A stretch of DNA of 64,000 nt from Ahrensia kielensis DSM 5890. GTDB taxonomy: Bacteria > Pseudomonadota > Alphaproteobacteria > Rhizobiales > Rhizobiaceae. Numbering within the stretch: position 1 is the stretch's first letter; each line of letters opens with the position of its first letter. The position numbers and the translations under genes are program-made. A model generated the notes under the pieces. That model saw nothing but the letters and a program-made list of their open reading frames with translations, was not told the DNA's origin and did no database searches. Positions 19,093 to 27,160 of the stretch are shown here, piece after piece. The stretch lies in NCBI RefSeq assembly GCF_000374465.1, contig NZ_KB894528.1, positions 1,105,127 through 1,169,126 on the forward strand, written 5' to 3'.

Positions 19093-19114
19093 TGTTCATA
19101 TAGCTGACATATGA
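19093..19114 (+). promoter_or_regulatory. Possible Pho box ahead of plcP
   Basis: Two 7-base elements with 11-base periodicity, TGTTCAT (19093) and CTGACAT (19104), resemble the CTGTCAT repeats of PhoB sites, with 4 and 6 of 7 matches. It is about 40-60 bases before plcP, where a PhoB activator would bind. Related lipid-remodelling genes are known PhoB targets. The match is imperfect. Confidence 0.4.
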
Positions 19115-19151
19115 ATCTGGTCTAGCGGACTGAAATTGAAACGGTTCTGCT

Positions 19152-19973
19152 ATGATTGAAACCAAGCACCACAAAACGATTTTCATTTCCGATGTTCATT
19201 TGGGCACTCGCGGCTGCCAAGCCGAAATGCTTTTGGACTTTCTGCGCCATAATGATGCCGACAAGATTTATCTCGTTGGTGACATTTTTGACGGCTGGCG
19301 AATGAAGAAGGCTTTTTATTGGCCTCAAACGCATAATGATGTTGTTCAGAAGCTACTGCGCAAAGCGCGTAAGGGCACTGAAATAATTTATATTCCGGGC
19401 AATCATGATGAAATGCTGCGCGGGTTCCTTGGCACCCATTTTGGCGGCATTGAAGTACGCGACCGCGACATTCACAAATCCGCAGACGGCATGAGATATC
19501 TCGTCATTCACGGCGACCAGTTTGATATGGTTGTCATGGGCGCAAAATGGCTCGCCCATGCTGGTGACTGGGCCTATGACTTTTTGCTCTGGTTCAACGG
19601 GTGGTTCAATCGTGTGCGCCGCCTTTGGGGTGGCCAATATTGGTCCTTATCTAAATGGGCAAAACTCAAGGTTAAACAAGCAGTCAATTTTATTGGCGAC
19701 TTTGAAGAAGCGCTCGCAACAGAAGCGAAAAAAACGCGCGTTGACGGTGTTATCTGCGGCCATATTCACCATGCAGCACTGCATGATTTAAACGGCATTC
19801 GTTATGTAAACACAGGCGACTGGGTGGAGAGTTGCACTGCAATTTTAGAAGATGAAAGTGGCAAGTTTCATCTCGTCGATTGGGCCGAAGAGATGCGCCT
19901 TAGAAACCTTAAATTATTGGCCGCCAGCGCTCCACAATCAACCAATACGAATGGCAAACAATCCGCCGCTTAA
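19152..19973 (+). CDS. plcP: Metallophosphoesterase, probable phospholipase C PlcP
   Basis: A calcineurin-like metallophosphoesterase of 273 aa, with the usual metal-ligand blocks: FISDVHLG (D14, H16), VGDIFDG (D44), PGNHDE (N85, H86), VIHGDQFD and CGHIHHA. Automated annotation would call it UDP-2,3-diacylglucosamine diphosphatase (LpxH-like). Its place directly upstream of btaA and btaB argues instead for PlcP, the phosphate-starvation phospholipase C that strips head groups from phosphatidylcholine and -ethanolamine. The diacylglycerol released is the substrate of BtaA. It is separated from btaA by 17 bases and is probably first in a PhoB-controlled operon. Confidence 0.8.
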   Translation: MIETKHHKTIFISDVHLGTRGCQAEMLLDFLRHNDADKIYLVGDIFDGWRMKKAFYWPQTHNDVVQKLLRKARKGTEIIYIPGNHDEMLRGFLGTHFGGIEVRDRDIHKSADGMRYLVIHGDQFDMVVMGAKWLAHAGDWAYDFLLWFNGWFNRVRRLWGGQYWSLSKWAKLKVKQAVNFIGDFEEALATEAKKTRVDGVICGHIHHAALHDLNGIRYVNTGDWVESCTAILEDESGKFHLVDWAEEMRLRNLKLLAASAPQSTNTNGKQSAA

Positions 19974-19990
19974 AGGGCAGAAATCACACA

Positions 19991-21220
19991 ATGTCAGCAA
20001 TTCAAAACACTGTACGCACTCAGCTTGGTGCAGCCGTACAACGCAATAAAGCCCTCAGCATAGATGGTATTTTAGAGCGTATGTTTGCCAAAACATTCAC
20101 GGGCTTGGTCTATCCGCAAATATGGGAAGACCCAGAGCAAGATATGAAGGCGCTGAACATTCAGCACACCGATCATGTTGTTACGATTGCTTCTGGTGGC
20201 TGTAATATAATGAGCTATCTGACCGCCCAGCCAGCATCCATAACAGCGGTTGATTTGTCTCCGGCTCACATCGCGCTCAACCGCTTGAAATATACCGCTG
20301 CACTTCACTTACCTGATTATGATGCTTTTTATCAGTTTTTTGGCAAAGCGAATGTCAAAGGCAATGCTGCATTATTTGACCATTACATTGCTCCCTATTT
20401 AGATCAACAATCGCTAGACTATTGGAATGGACGCAAAGGCTTACGCGCGCGCCGGATCGATATGTTTGAAGATGGTTTTTACCGTTACGGCGCACTTGGT
20501 AAGTTCATCGGCATTGCACATTTCATGTCACGATTATTGGGCGTGGATTACAAAGCGTTTTTGGCCTGCAAAACACAGGCAGAGCAAAAAGCATTTTTCG
20601 ACGCAAAAATGCGCCCTGCCCTTAATGCAAAACTCATCAAATTCATCACGTCTAACCGTGCATCTCTTTTTGGTCTCGGCATTCCGCCGCAGCAATATGA
20701 GGCCCTCGCCGGAGCCGCAGATGGCGACATTCATGCAGTGCTCATTGAGCGTACACGCAAACTCATGTGTGATTTTCCATTGCATGAAAACTACTTTGCT
20801 TGGCAGGCGTTTAACCGCTCTTACAAACAAGATGGCACAGGACCGCTGCCCCTATACCTACAAAAAGAACACTATGAAACTGTGCGCAACAATGTTCACA
20901 AGGCCGAAATCCACAATCGTAACCTCACCGATCTGTTGGAGGAAATGCCCGCCGAGACTAAAAATTGCTACATCCTACTCGACGCACAAGACTGGATGAC
21001 CGATCAGCAGCTCAACGCAATGTGGAAACAAATTGATCGCACAGCTCAAAGTGGTGCGCGCGTAATCTACCGCACTGCTGGCACCGATGACATTCTTCAA
21101 GGGCGTGTGGATACCCAAATACTCGGCAACTGGCATTATGATCAACAACGCTCACAAGCGCTCAATCTGGAAGACCGCTCTGCGATTTATGGCGGCTTTC
21201 ATATTTACACCCGAAAATAG
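19991..21220 (+). CDS. btaA: S-adenosylmethionine:diacylglycerol 3-amino-3-carboxypropyltransferase BtaA
   Basis: Moves the aminocarboxypropyl group of S-adenosylmethionine to diacylglycerol, giving diacylglyceryl-homoserine, the first step of DGTS betaine lipid synthesis. It is 409 aa and belongs to the DUF3419/BtaA family. Visible features are VYPQIWEDPEQDMKAL near residue 40, the SAM-site-like TIASGGCNIMSYL, and AVDLSPAHIALNRLK. Length and motifs fit the Sinorhizobium/Rhodobacter enzyme. It lies between plcP (substrate supply) and btaB (9 bases downstream). Confidence 0.92.
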   Translation: MSAIQNTVRTQLGAAVQRNKALSIDGILERMFAKTFTGLVYPQIWEDPEQDMKALNIQHTDHVVTIASGGCNIMSYLTAQPASITAVDLSPAHIALNRLKYTAALHLPDYDAFYQFFGKANVKGNAALFDHYIAPYLDQQSLDYWNGRKGLRARRIDMFEDGFYRYGALGKFIGIAHFMSRLLGVDYKAFLACKTQAEQKAFFDAKMRPALNAKLIKFITSNRASLFGLGIPPQQYEALAGAADGDIHAVLIERTRKLMCDFPLHENYFAWQAFNRSYKQDGTGPLPLYLQKEHYETVRNNVHKAEIHNRNLTDLLEEMPAETKNCYILLDAQDWMTDQQLNAMWKQIDRTAQSGARVIYRTAGTDDILQGRVDTQILGNWHYDQQRSQALNLEDRSAIYGGFHIYTRK

Positions 21221-21229
21221 AGTAAGATT

Positions 21230-21895
21230 TTGAGCAACGCAGATCACAGTCACGCATCCTTGATGGATACCATTTACGGTAAGCAGCGCTATTTTTATGA
21301 CGCGACACGCAAGTTTTACCTGCTTGGGCGCGATCAAATTTTGCAACGCTTAGCTGTGCCCCAAAACGGCACCATGCTCGAAATTGCTTGCGGTACGGGG
21401 CGAAATTTGTGTTTAGGCGCAAAGCTTTATCCAACAGCAAAACTCTATGGCTTGGATATTTCTGAAGAAATGCTCAAATCCGCAAAGGCCAATCTGCAAA
21501 GGACTGGCCTTCACAATAAGCTCCGACTTGCCAAGGGTGATGCCACCAATTTTGACGGAGCAACACTCTTTGGCATTCCAGAATTCGATAGAATATTGCT
21601 CTCTTATGCGGTGTCGATGATACCTGACTGGGAAGCCACGATTGAACATGCCGCGCATCAGTTAAAACCAGGCGGCGAACTTTGGATTGTTGATTTTGGC
21701 AATCAAGCAAAGCTGCCGAATTGGTTTAAAAATGCACTCTATGGCTGGTTGCGTAAATTTCATGTTCAACCACGGCAGGACCTTGAAACGGTAACGCGTA
21801 GAGTTGCCAGAACTATCAATGGCACCGCTGAATTCGGCACTCTCTATCGTGGCTATGCACAGTTCACGGTCATCAAAAAACCATCCATATCCTAG
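21230..21895 (+). CDS. btaB: Diacylglyceryl-homoserine N-methyltransferase BtaB
   Basis: A class I SAM methyltransferase (221 aa) that trimethylates diacylglyceryl-homoserine to the betaine lipid DGTS. Motif I is MLEIACGTGRN at about residues 47-57, followed by GLDISEEMLKSAKANL. The start is a TTG at 21230 with a weak AGAGTAAGA ahead. The first ATG in frame (21263) has no ribosome-binding site and would trim conserved N-terminal residues. It completes the operon plcP-btaA-btaB. Like BtaA it consumes S-adenosylmethionine, so the pathway draws on the methionine-cycle genes next door. Confidence 0.88.
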   Translation: MSNADHSHASLMDTIYGKQRYFYDATRKFYLLGRDQILQRLAVPQNGTMLEIACGTGRNLCLGAKLYPTAKLYGLDISEEMLKSAKANLQRTGLHNKLRLAKGDATNFDGATLFGIPEFDRILLSYAVSMIPDWEATIEHAAHQLKPGGELWIVDFGNQAKLPNWFKNALYGWLRKFHVQPRQDLETVTRRVARTINGTAEFGTLYRGYAQFTVIKKPSIS

Positions 21896-21931
21896 ATTGA
21901 ATGAACGCGACAAGAATCAAGCGTTGCAAAC

Positions 21932-21951
21932 ACATAAAGATTTCCTTATTT
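21932..21951. promoter_or_regulatory. Inverted-repeat operator ahead of the homocysteine methyltransferase gene
   Basis: Imperfect palindrome with half-sites ACATAAAGAT and (reverse strand) AAATAAGGAA, plus a third half-site ATATAAAGAA on the reverse strand at 21950-21959. It shares 16 of 20 positions with the repeat at 28927-28946. It lies 33 bases before the gene, where a repressor would act. It may be a SahR-type (ArsR-family) site. Confidence 0.55.
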
Positions 21952-21984
21952 CTTTATATAACATTCTGAAACTTGGAGCATCTA

Positions 21985-23007
21985 ATGACAACCGCAACAC
22001 CTCTTGCTGATTTCATCGCTGAAAAAGGCGTTCTTCTTGCCGATGGCGCAACGGGTACAAACCTATTTGCGATGGGACTGGAATCAGGAGAAGCGCCAGA
22101 ACTTTGGAACGAAAGCGCACCAGAAAAAATTGTCAAACTGCATCAGGACTTTGTTGATGCCGGTGCTGATATCTTTCTGACCAACTCGTTTGGTGGAACG
22201 CGCCAACGCTTAAAGCTTCACAAAGCCGAAGATCGTGTTTTCGAACTCAATAAAAAAGCCGCTGAAATTGCGCGTAGCGTTGCAGATAAAGCAGATCGCA
22301 AAATAATCGTTGCCGGTTCTGTCGGCCCAACAGGTGAACTGCTCGTCCCACTTGGCGCCCTGACCTATGAATTTGCAGTGGAGTCATTCCGCGAACAAAT
22401 CAAAGGCCTAAAGGCTGGCGGTGTGGATGTTATCTGGATCGAAACAATGTCTGCCAGCGGCGAAATGCAAGCAGCATCAGAGGCCGCTGCCGCAGAAGAC
22501 ATGGAATTTGTTTGCACCGCATCTTTTGATACGGCAGGCAAAACCATGATGGGCATACATCCGGCTGAAATGGGTAAGATTTTTGAAAAATCACCACAAG
22601 CGCCAACAGCTTACGGCGCAAATTGCGGTGTTGGTGCTTCCGATATCTTGTCTTCGCTGCTCGATATGAAAGACGCTGCACCCGATGCGAAAATCGTCAT
22701 CAAGGGCAATTGCGGCATTCCAGAATTTCAAGACGATAAAATCGTTTATTCCGGCACCCCTGACCTGATGGCAAGATATGTTGAGCTGGCCATCGACGGC
22801 GGTGCAGCCATTATCGGCGGTTGTTGCGGCACATCATGCGATCATTTACGTGCGATGCGTGTCGCGCTCGACAATCATGTGAAAGCCGAACGCCCAACGG
22901 TTGAATTTATTTGTGACCAAATTGGCCCGATGCGTAACACCAAAGCGGCAGCTGCCGGTGAAGGCCCGCAAAGAGAGCGTCGCAGCGGTGGACGTCGCCG
23001 CAAGTAA
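21985..23007 (+). CDS. Homocysteine S-methyltransferase family protein (split MetH homocysteine module or betaine-homocysteine methyltransferase)
   Basis: A zinc-dependent homocysteine methyltransferase domain protein of 340 aa, forming methionine from homocysteine. The zinc ligands are Cys214 (GANCGVG) and Cys280-Cys281 (GGCCGT). The N-terminal GATGTNL motif is typical of the Pfam S-methyl_trans family. The C-terminus ERRSGGRRRK is a basic tail not normal for the fold. RRSGGRR recurs at the C-terminus of the ASKHA protein at 38.6 kb. The methyl donor could be glycine betaine or a methyl-corrinoid protein. The shared operator and tail favour the latter. Start ATG 21985 has GGAG seven bases ahead; a TTG at 21973 is less likely. 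Confidence 0.88.
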   Translation: MTTATPLADFIAEKGVLLADGATGTNLFAMGLESGEAPELWNESAPEKIVKLHQDFVDAGADIFLTNSFGGTRQRLKLHKAEDRVFELNKKAAEIARSVADKADRKIIVAGSVGPTGELLVPLGALTYEFAVESFREQIKGLKAGGVDVIWIETMSASGEMQAASEAAAAEDMEFVCTASFDTAGKTMMGIHPAEMGKIFEKSPQAPTAYGANCGVGASDILSSLLDMKDAAPDAKIVIKGNCGIPEFQDDKIVYSGTPDLMARYVELAIDGGAAIIGGCCGTSCDHLRAMRVALDNHVKAERPTVEFICDQIGPMRNTKAAAAGEGPQRERRSGGRRRK

Positions 23008-23010
23008 AAC

Positions 23011-23844
23011 TTAAGCGTTCAACGCTTTTGCATGCCAATCAAAATGGTTGGGCAGAAATGTCGCGATAAAGTAATATGAGTGATCATACCCTTCACGCAT
23101 ATTGATTTCAGCTTTTTGCCCAACGGCCTCACAAGCCTCAGCAAACAAATGTGTCCGTAACTGCTCATCAAGAAAATTATCTGCCGTTCCTTGATCAATC
23201 AAAATCGGCACATCGCTTGATGATGACATCAACGCGCACGTATCATGCGCTTTCCAAGCCGCACGATCATCGCCAATATATGTAGAAAAAGCTTTCTCGC
23301 CCCACGGCACTTGCGATGGCGCAACGATTGGCGAAAAGGCGGAAACAGATTTAAAGCGCCCCGGATATTTGAGATGCAAGCTTAACGCACCATGCCCGCC
23401 CATTGAATGGCCCATAATGCCTTGCTTATCCATATCAGCATTTAAGAACTCCTTAGCAATCAATGCAGGCAGTTCTTCCATAATATATGTTTCCATCTGG
23501 AAGTGTTTTGCCCACGGCGCTTCGGTCGCATTGATATAAAACCCTGCGCCCTGCCCCAAATCATAAGCATCATCATTGGCAACCTGCTCACCGCGCGGCG
23601 ATGTATCTGGCGCGATAACCATAAAACCAAATTCAGCGGCCAGTCGCATAATGCCGCTTTTTTCCATCACATTGGACCAATTGCAGGTCAGTCCCGATAG
23701 ATACCATAGGACCGGCACTTTAGCGGTCTTAGCTTGTGGCGGCGTATATACGGCAAACCGCATCGTGCACTGACAAGATTCACTCTCGTGATCGAACACT
23801 TCTAGCGCCCCATCAAAAGTCTTTTTTTGCTCAACAAGCTTCAA
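23011..23844 (-). CDS. fghA: S-formylglutathione hydrolase
   Basis: Esterase D family serine hydrolase that splits S-formylglutathione to formate and glutathione, the second step of glutathione-dependent formaldehyde oxidation. The nucleophile Ser147 is in GHSMGGHGALS. SGLTCNWSNVMEKSG and the catalytic His region MREGYDHSYYFI are conserved. Start: a TTG at 23844 (277 aa, MKLVEQKKTF) has GGAG six bases ahead and matches family N-termini. In-frame GTG codons at 23880 and 23871 would add up to 12 residues. It is convergent with the homocysteine methyltransferase gene, 3 bases apart. Its partner dehydrogenase is at 24.8 kb. Confidence 0.92.
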   Translation of the reverse strand: MKLVEQKKTFDGALEVFDHESESCQCTMRFAVYTPPQAKTAKVPVLWYLSGLTCNWSNVMEKSGIMRLAAEFGFMVIAPDTSPRGEQVANDDAYDLGQGAGFYINATEAPWAKHFQMETYIMEELPALIAKEFLNADMDKQGIMGHSMGGHGALSLHLKYPGRFKSVSAFSPIVAPSQVPWGEKAFSTYIGDDRAAWKAHDTCALMSSSSDVPILIDQGTADNFLDEQLRTHLFAEACEAVGQKAEINMREGYDHSYYFIATFLPNHFDWHAKALNA

Positions 23845-24011
23845 AACCAACTCCAAACCTTTCAGACACACAATGGTCACAATCTAAAATAGCAATATAT
23901 TTCAATATCTTAATATGAAAATCGAAAAAATTTCAAACAACAAGAGGAACCGAACCCAGCTCTTGTCGTTGTTGCAACATAACAGCCTCAACGGCAAGAT
24001 TGGAGAGAAAA

Positions 24012-24716
24012 ATGAAAAAGCAATTGAACCTTTCTACAGCACTCGCAACAGTAGCATTTAGCGCAATGGCGTTCGCTACACCCGTGGCACTTGCACAGGA
24101 TACAGCGCAGCCAGAAACCACACAAGAGCAGATGGAAGCACCAAGCGATGCAGCACCTGCGGATGATGCAGCAACAATGGACAAAGCGCCTGAAGCAGAG
24201 GCCGGAACAGACACAATGACTGAACCTGCTATGGAGTCAGAAGAAGCTATGCCAGCAACGGATATGGATGCTGCGCCAACGACAGATATGGCGGCAACCA
24301 GCACGGAGAAGTTCTTCGTATATGAAGCTGCTAATCAGATGACGTCTGACGATCTGATCGGTTCTGATATCAAAAACACGGCAGGTGAATCACTTGGCGA
24401 TGTTGAACAGATTATCGTGTCTACAGAAGGTGACCTAGCCGGTATTATCGTCGGTGTTGGCGGCTTCCTCGGCATCGGTGAGAAAAGCGTTGCGATCAAT
24501 TTTGATGCAATCACTTTTGAAACCGATCCAGATTCAGGCGATACACTTCTAGTGCTCAACAGCACGAAGGAAGAATTGGAAGCTGCGCCAGAATTTACGA
24601 CAAAAGAGCAGCAGGCTTCGGAAGAAGAAGCAATGACAACGGCAGAGCCAGTGGCTGAAACTCCAGTTGCTCCTGAAACAATGGAAGCACCTAAAGAAGA
24701 AGCCCCAGCGCAGTAA
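24012..24716 (+). CDS. Exported PRC-barrel domain protein
   Basis: A 234-aa protein with a signal peptide (MKKQLNLSTALATVAF..., cleavage likely after ALA near residue 28). A low-complexity acidic linker rich in Ala, Glu, Pro, Asp and Met follows to about residue 100. A PRC-barrel domain (DLIGSDIKNTAGESLGDVEQ to VAINFDAITF) comes next, and then another acidic Ala/Glu/Pro tail. It is probably periplasmic. Such proteins are common in alphaproteobacteria; function unknown. ATG 24012 has GGAGAG ahead; a TTG at 24000 is not preferred. Confidence 0.8.
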   Translation: MKKQLNLSTALATVAFSAMAFATPVALAQDTAQPETTQEQMEAPSDAAPADDAATMDKAPEAEAGTDTMTEPAMESEEAMPATDMDAAPTTDMAATSTEKFFVYEAANQMTSDDLIGSDIKNTAGESLGDVEQIIVSTEGDLAGIIVGVGGFLGIGEKSVAINFDAITFETDPDSGDTLLVLNSTKEELEAAPEFTTKEQQASEEEAMTTAEPVAETPVAPETMEAPKEEAPAQ

Positions 24717-24740
24717 GCACGTTTTACTGGTCTAAATAGA

Positions 24741-24768
24741 AAGCCGCCTCCATTGGAGGCGGCTTTTT
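24741..24768. terminator. Bidirectional terminator
   Basis: Arms AAGCCGCCTCC and GGAGGCGGCTT around a 4-base loop, with a T run on the plus strand (and A run before it). It lies between convergent genes: the PRC-barrel gene and the formaldehyde dehydrogenase gene. Confidence 0.88.
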
Positions 24769-24786
24769 CATGTGTTCGTTTAAAAC

Positions 24787-25896
24787 CTAGTAGAGAACAA
24801 CAGAGCGAATGCTCTCACCTGAATGCATCAAATCGAAGCCTTTATTGATATCGTCCAAAGGCATCGTATGCGTGATCAAGCTATCAATATCGATGCGGCC
24901 TTCCATATACATATCAACGATTTTCGGCACATCGGTACGCCCTCTTGCACCGCCAAATGCTGAACCGCGCCATGAACGACCGGTCACGAGTTGGAATGGA
25001 CGCGTAGCAATTTCCGCCCCAGCTGGTGCCACGCCAATAATGATGCTTTCGCCCCACCCTTTATGGCAACACTCCAGCGCTGTGCGCATAACATTTGTAT
25101 TGCCAATACACTCAAACGAGTAATCCGCACCGCCGCCAGTAAGCTCAACCAAATGTCCGGTCAAATCACCCTTAATGTCGTTTGGATTAACAAAATCAGT
25201 CATGCCGAATTGGCGTGCCATCGCCTCTTTATCAGGGTTCATATCAACGCCAATGATCTGGCGCGCACCAACCATCCGCAATCCTTGAACAACGTTAAGT
25301 CCGATACCGCCGAGACCAAAAACAACAGCCGTTGAATTTGGCTCTACCTTGGCCGTAAACATAACGGCGCCAAGGCCGGTTGTAACACCGCAACCAATAT
25401 AACAAATCTTGTCGAAAGGCGCATCGGAACGCACTTTAGCCAGTGAAATTTCAGGCAAAACGGAATAGTTCGAAAATGTAGAACATCCCATATAGTGAAG
25501 TATCGGCTTGCTTTTGTAAGAGAAGCGACTTGTGCCATCCGGCATCACGCCTTGGCCCTGTGTCGTGCGGATTTTCTGGCAAAGATTGGTTTTCGGATTG
25601 AGGCAATATTCGCACTCACGGCATTCAGGCGTGTAAAGCGGGATCACATGATCGCCGACTTTTAAATCTTTCACATCCGGACCAACTTCAACAACAATAC
25701 CAGCGCCTTCATGGCCCAAAATTGCTGGAAATGCGCCCTCAGGATCTGCGCCCGACAAAGTAAATTCATCCGTATGACAAATACCCGTTGCCTTCATTTC
25801 AACCAGAACTTCACCAGATTTTGGGCCGTCCAAATCAACCTCGACAACTTCAAGCGGTTTACCTGCTTCAAAGGCTACAGCGGCACGTGTTTTCAT
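24787..25896 (-). CDS. frmA: S-(hydroxymethyl)glutathione dehydrogenase (class III alcohol dehydrogenase)
   Basis: NAD-dependent zinc enzyme that oxidises S-hydroxymethylglutathione, the adduct of formaldehyde and glutathione, to S-formylglutathione. It is 369 aa, the class III length. It has the catalytic-zinc region [15 protein letters not shown] then GHEGAGIV, the structural-zinc cysteines [15 protein letters not shown], and the Rossmann motif GLGGIGLNV. It works with FghA (23 kb) and formate dehydrogenase (14-19 kb) to take C1 units to CO2. These genes are near each other but not in one operon. S-nitrosoglutathione reduction is the usual second activity. Confidence 0.96.
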   Translation of the reverse strand: MKTRAAVAFEAGKPLEVVEVDLDGPKSGEVLVEMKATGICHTDEFTLSGADPEGAFPAILGHEGAGIVVEVGPDVKDLKVGDHVIPLYTPECRECEYCLNPKTNLCQKIRTTQGQGVMPDGTSRFSYKSKPILHYMGCSTFSNYSVLPEISLAKVRSDAPFDKICYIGCGVTTGLGAVMFTAKVEPNSTAVVFGLGGIGLNVVQGLRMVGARQIIGVDMNPDKEAMARQFGMTDFVNPNDIKGDLTGHLVELTGGGADYSFECIGNTNVMRTALECCHKGWGESIIIGVAPAGAEIATRPFQLVTGRSWRGSAFGGARGRTDVPKIVDMYMEGRIDIDSLITHTMPLDDINKGFDLMHSGESIRSVVLY

Positions 25897-26041
25897 AACA
25901 TTCTCCGTTAATAATTTTGCAAACCTTGCCGCGCATGGCTGTGTGATGCAAGCCAGCCATAGGCACGTTAAAAGGAATTTTCGTGCTGTTTATCATTTTT
26001 TACAGTTTTGGTGGGATACTATCTATTCGGAAGGAATATTG

Positions 26042-26551
26042 ATGAAACCACGCATTCTCATTGCAGGTATGGCGCTGCTTGCCGTCATCGGTGGCGCAGC
26101 CTATAGCGAGTATGATCGTATCACTTCATCACACCAGCAAATCCGTGCTTATATTATGCATAATGCCAAAGCTTATAAAAGCGATAAGGCAGGCATAGAA
26201 GATGTCCTTGCTAAGGGCGTGGCCATATGTGCAGCGCAAATATATCAAACGGAACTTCCGCCAGAGCACCTTAAGTTTTTCACTTTAAACATTGCGACTG
26301 ACTATGAAATAGTTAATCAATTCGGCTTGAAAGCCAATGAAAAACAAGGTGAAATTTCCGATCTTCGTGCCAATGTTGCGCGTAAATTTTATACGTCACT
26401 ACCCGATGAGTTAGGAAAATTACCCGTCGCACGAAAACAGCAATTAGAAAGTTTAAGTCTTGATTTTCGCAACAAACGCGAGAAATTGGCCCATTGCACA
26501 CACGCCAACGCATATAAGTTCTGGCTCACAGAAAAACCCGCAGATACTTAA
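26042..26551 (+). CDS. Hypothetical membrane-anchored or exported protein, 169 aa
   Basis: Begins MKPRILIAGMALLAVIGGAAYSEYD, a single N-terminal hydrophobic segment that is either a signal anchor or an uncleaved signal peptide. The remainder is helical and polar with two cysteines. I recognise no family. ATG 26042 is preceded by GAAGGAATATTG; the frame extends upstream to 25943 but without a ribosome-binding site. Confidence 0.55.
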   Translation: MKPRILIAGMALLAVIGGAAYSEYDRITSSHQQIRAYIMHNAKAYKSDKAGIEDVLAKGVAICAAQIYQTELPPEHLKFFTLNIATDYEIVNQFGLKANEKQGEISDLRANVARKFYTSLPDELGKLPVARKQQLESLSLDFRNKREKLAHCTHANAYKFWLTEKPADT

Positions 26552-26628
26552 AATAAAAGCGCGAACCACCTCGTTTTTTTAGCGTATGCTTCTTACCTAT
26601 TGATCGAACCATCAACAGGAGTAAGACC

Positions 26629-27003
26629 ATGAAATCTGCAAAAAATTATCTCGAAGAAGCCAACGCCAGCGTTCCGCGCATTTCAGCGGAAGAAGCAATT
26701 GCGAAATACAAGTCTGGCGGCGGCACATTTATTGATGTGCGTGATTCTGGTGACATTGCTAAAAGCGGCACTATAAAGGGTGCGCATCGCATTGCCCGCG
26801 GTTTTATGGAATTTGCGGCCGATAGCGAGATGCAATTCCACAATCCAGTATTGCAAAAAGACGCTGATCTTTACCTTGTATGCGGCGCTGGTGGTCAAGC
26901 CGCTCTTGCAGGCAAAACACTTAAAGATATGGGCTATCAGAACGTCACAAATATTGGCGGCATTGGCGACTGGAAAGAAGCCGGCGGCGATATGGAAGAC
27001 TAA
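26629..27003 (+). CDS. Rhodanese-like domain protein
   Basis: A single-domain rhodanese of 124 aa. It has FIDVRDSGD at about 34-42 and an active-site Cys85 in VCGAGGQAA, a loop compatible with sulfurtransferase activity. KTLKDMGYQNVTNIGGIGDWKEAGG is the usual C-terminal motif. Substrate unknown. It has a good ribosome-binding site (AGGAGTAAG). It ends just before a shared terminator facing the MttB gene. Confidence 0.88.
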   Translation: MKSAKNYLEEANASVPRISAEEAIAKYKSGGGTFIDVRDSGDIAKSGTIKGAHRIARGFMEFAADSEMQFHNPVLQKDADLYLVCGAGGQAALAGKTLKDMGYQNVTNIGGIGDWKEAGGDMED

Positions 27004-27030
27004 TTCGCTCTAGCCAATAACGGTCATTTA

Positions 27031-27068
27031 AAAGGTGGCGCGCTGATTATAGCGCGCCGCCTTTATTA
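27031..27068. terminator. Bidirectional terminator
   Basis: GGCGCGCT and AGCGCGCC arms extended by GG/CC. The plus strand continues into TTTATTATATT and the minus strand into ACCTTTTAAA. It can end both the rhodanese transcript and the MttB transcript. Confidence 0.8.
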
Positions 27069-27160
27069 TATTACTCACTCTCTACACGCCACACTTCACC
27101 ATGGATAAGGCGGGCCATCTGGCGCACACTGCCTGTCTCCCTGGCGTGAACGGGCTGTGT

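Noticed and set aside
19152-19973. Assignment as LpxH (UDP-2,3-diacylglucosamine diphosphatase)
   Set aside because: Motifs alone allow it, but direct linkage to btaA and btaB favours PlcP. The LpxH option is kept only as an alternative.
21896-21984. SAM-II riboswitch before the homocysteine methyltransferase gene
   Set aside because: I could not find the characteristic pseudoknot sequences. The AT-rich inverted repeat explains the leader better.
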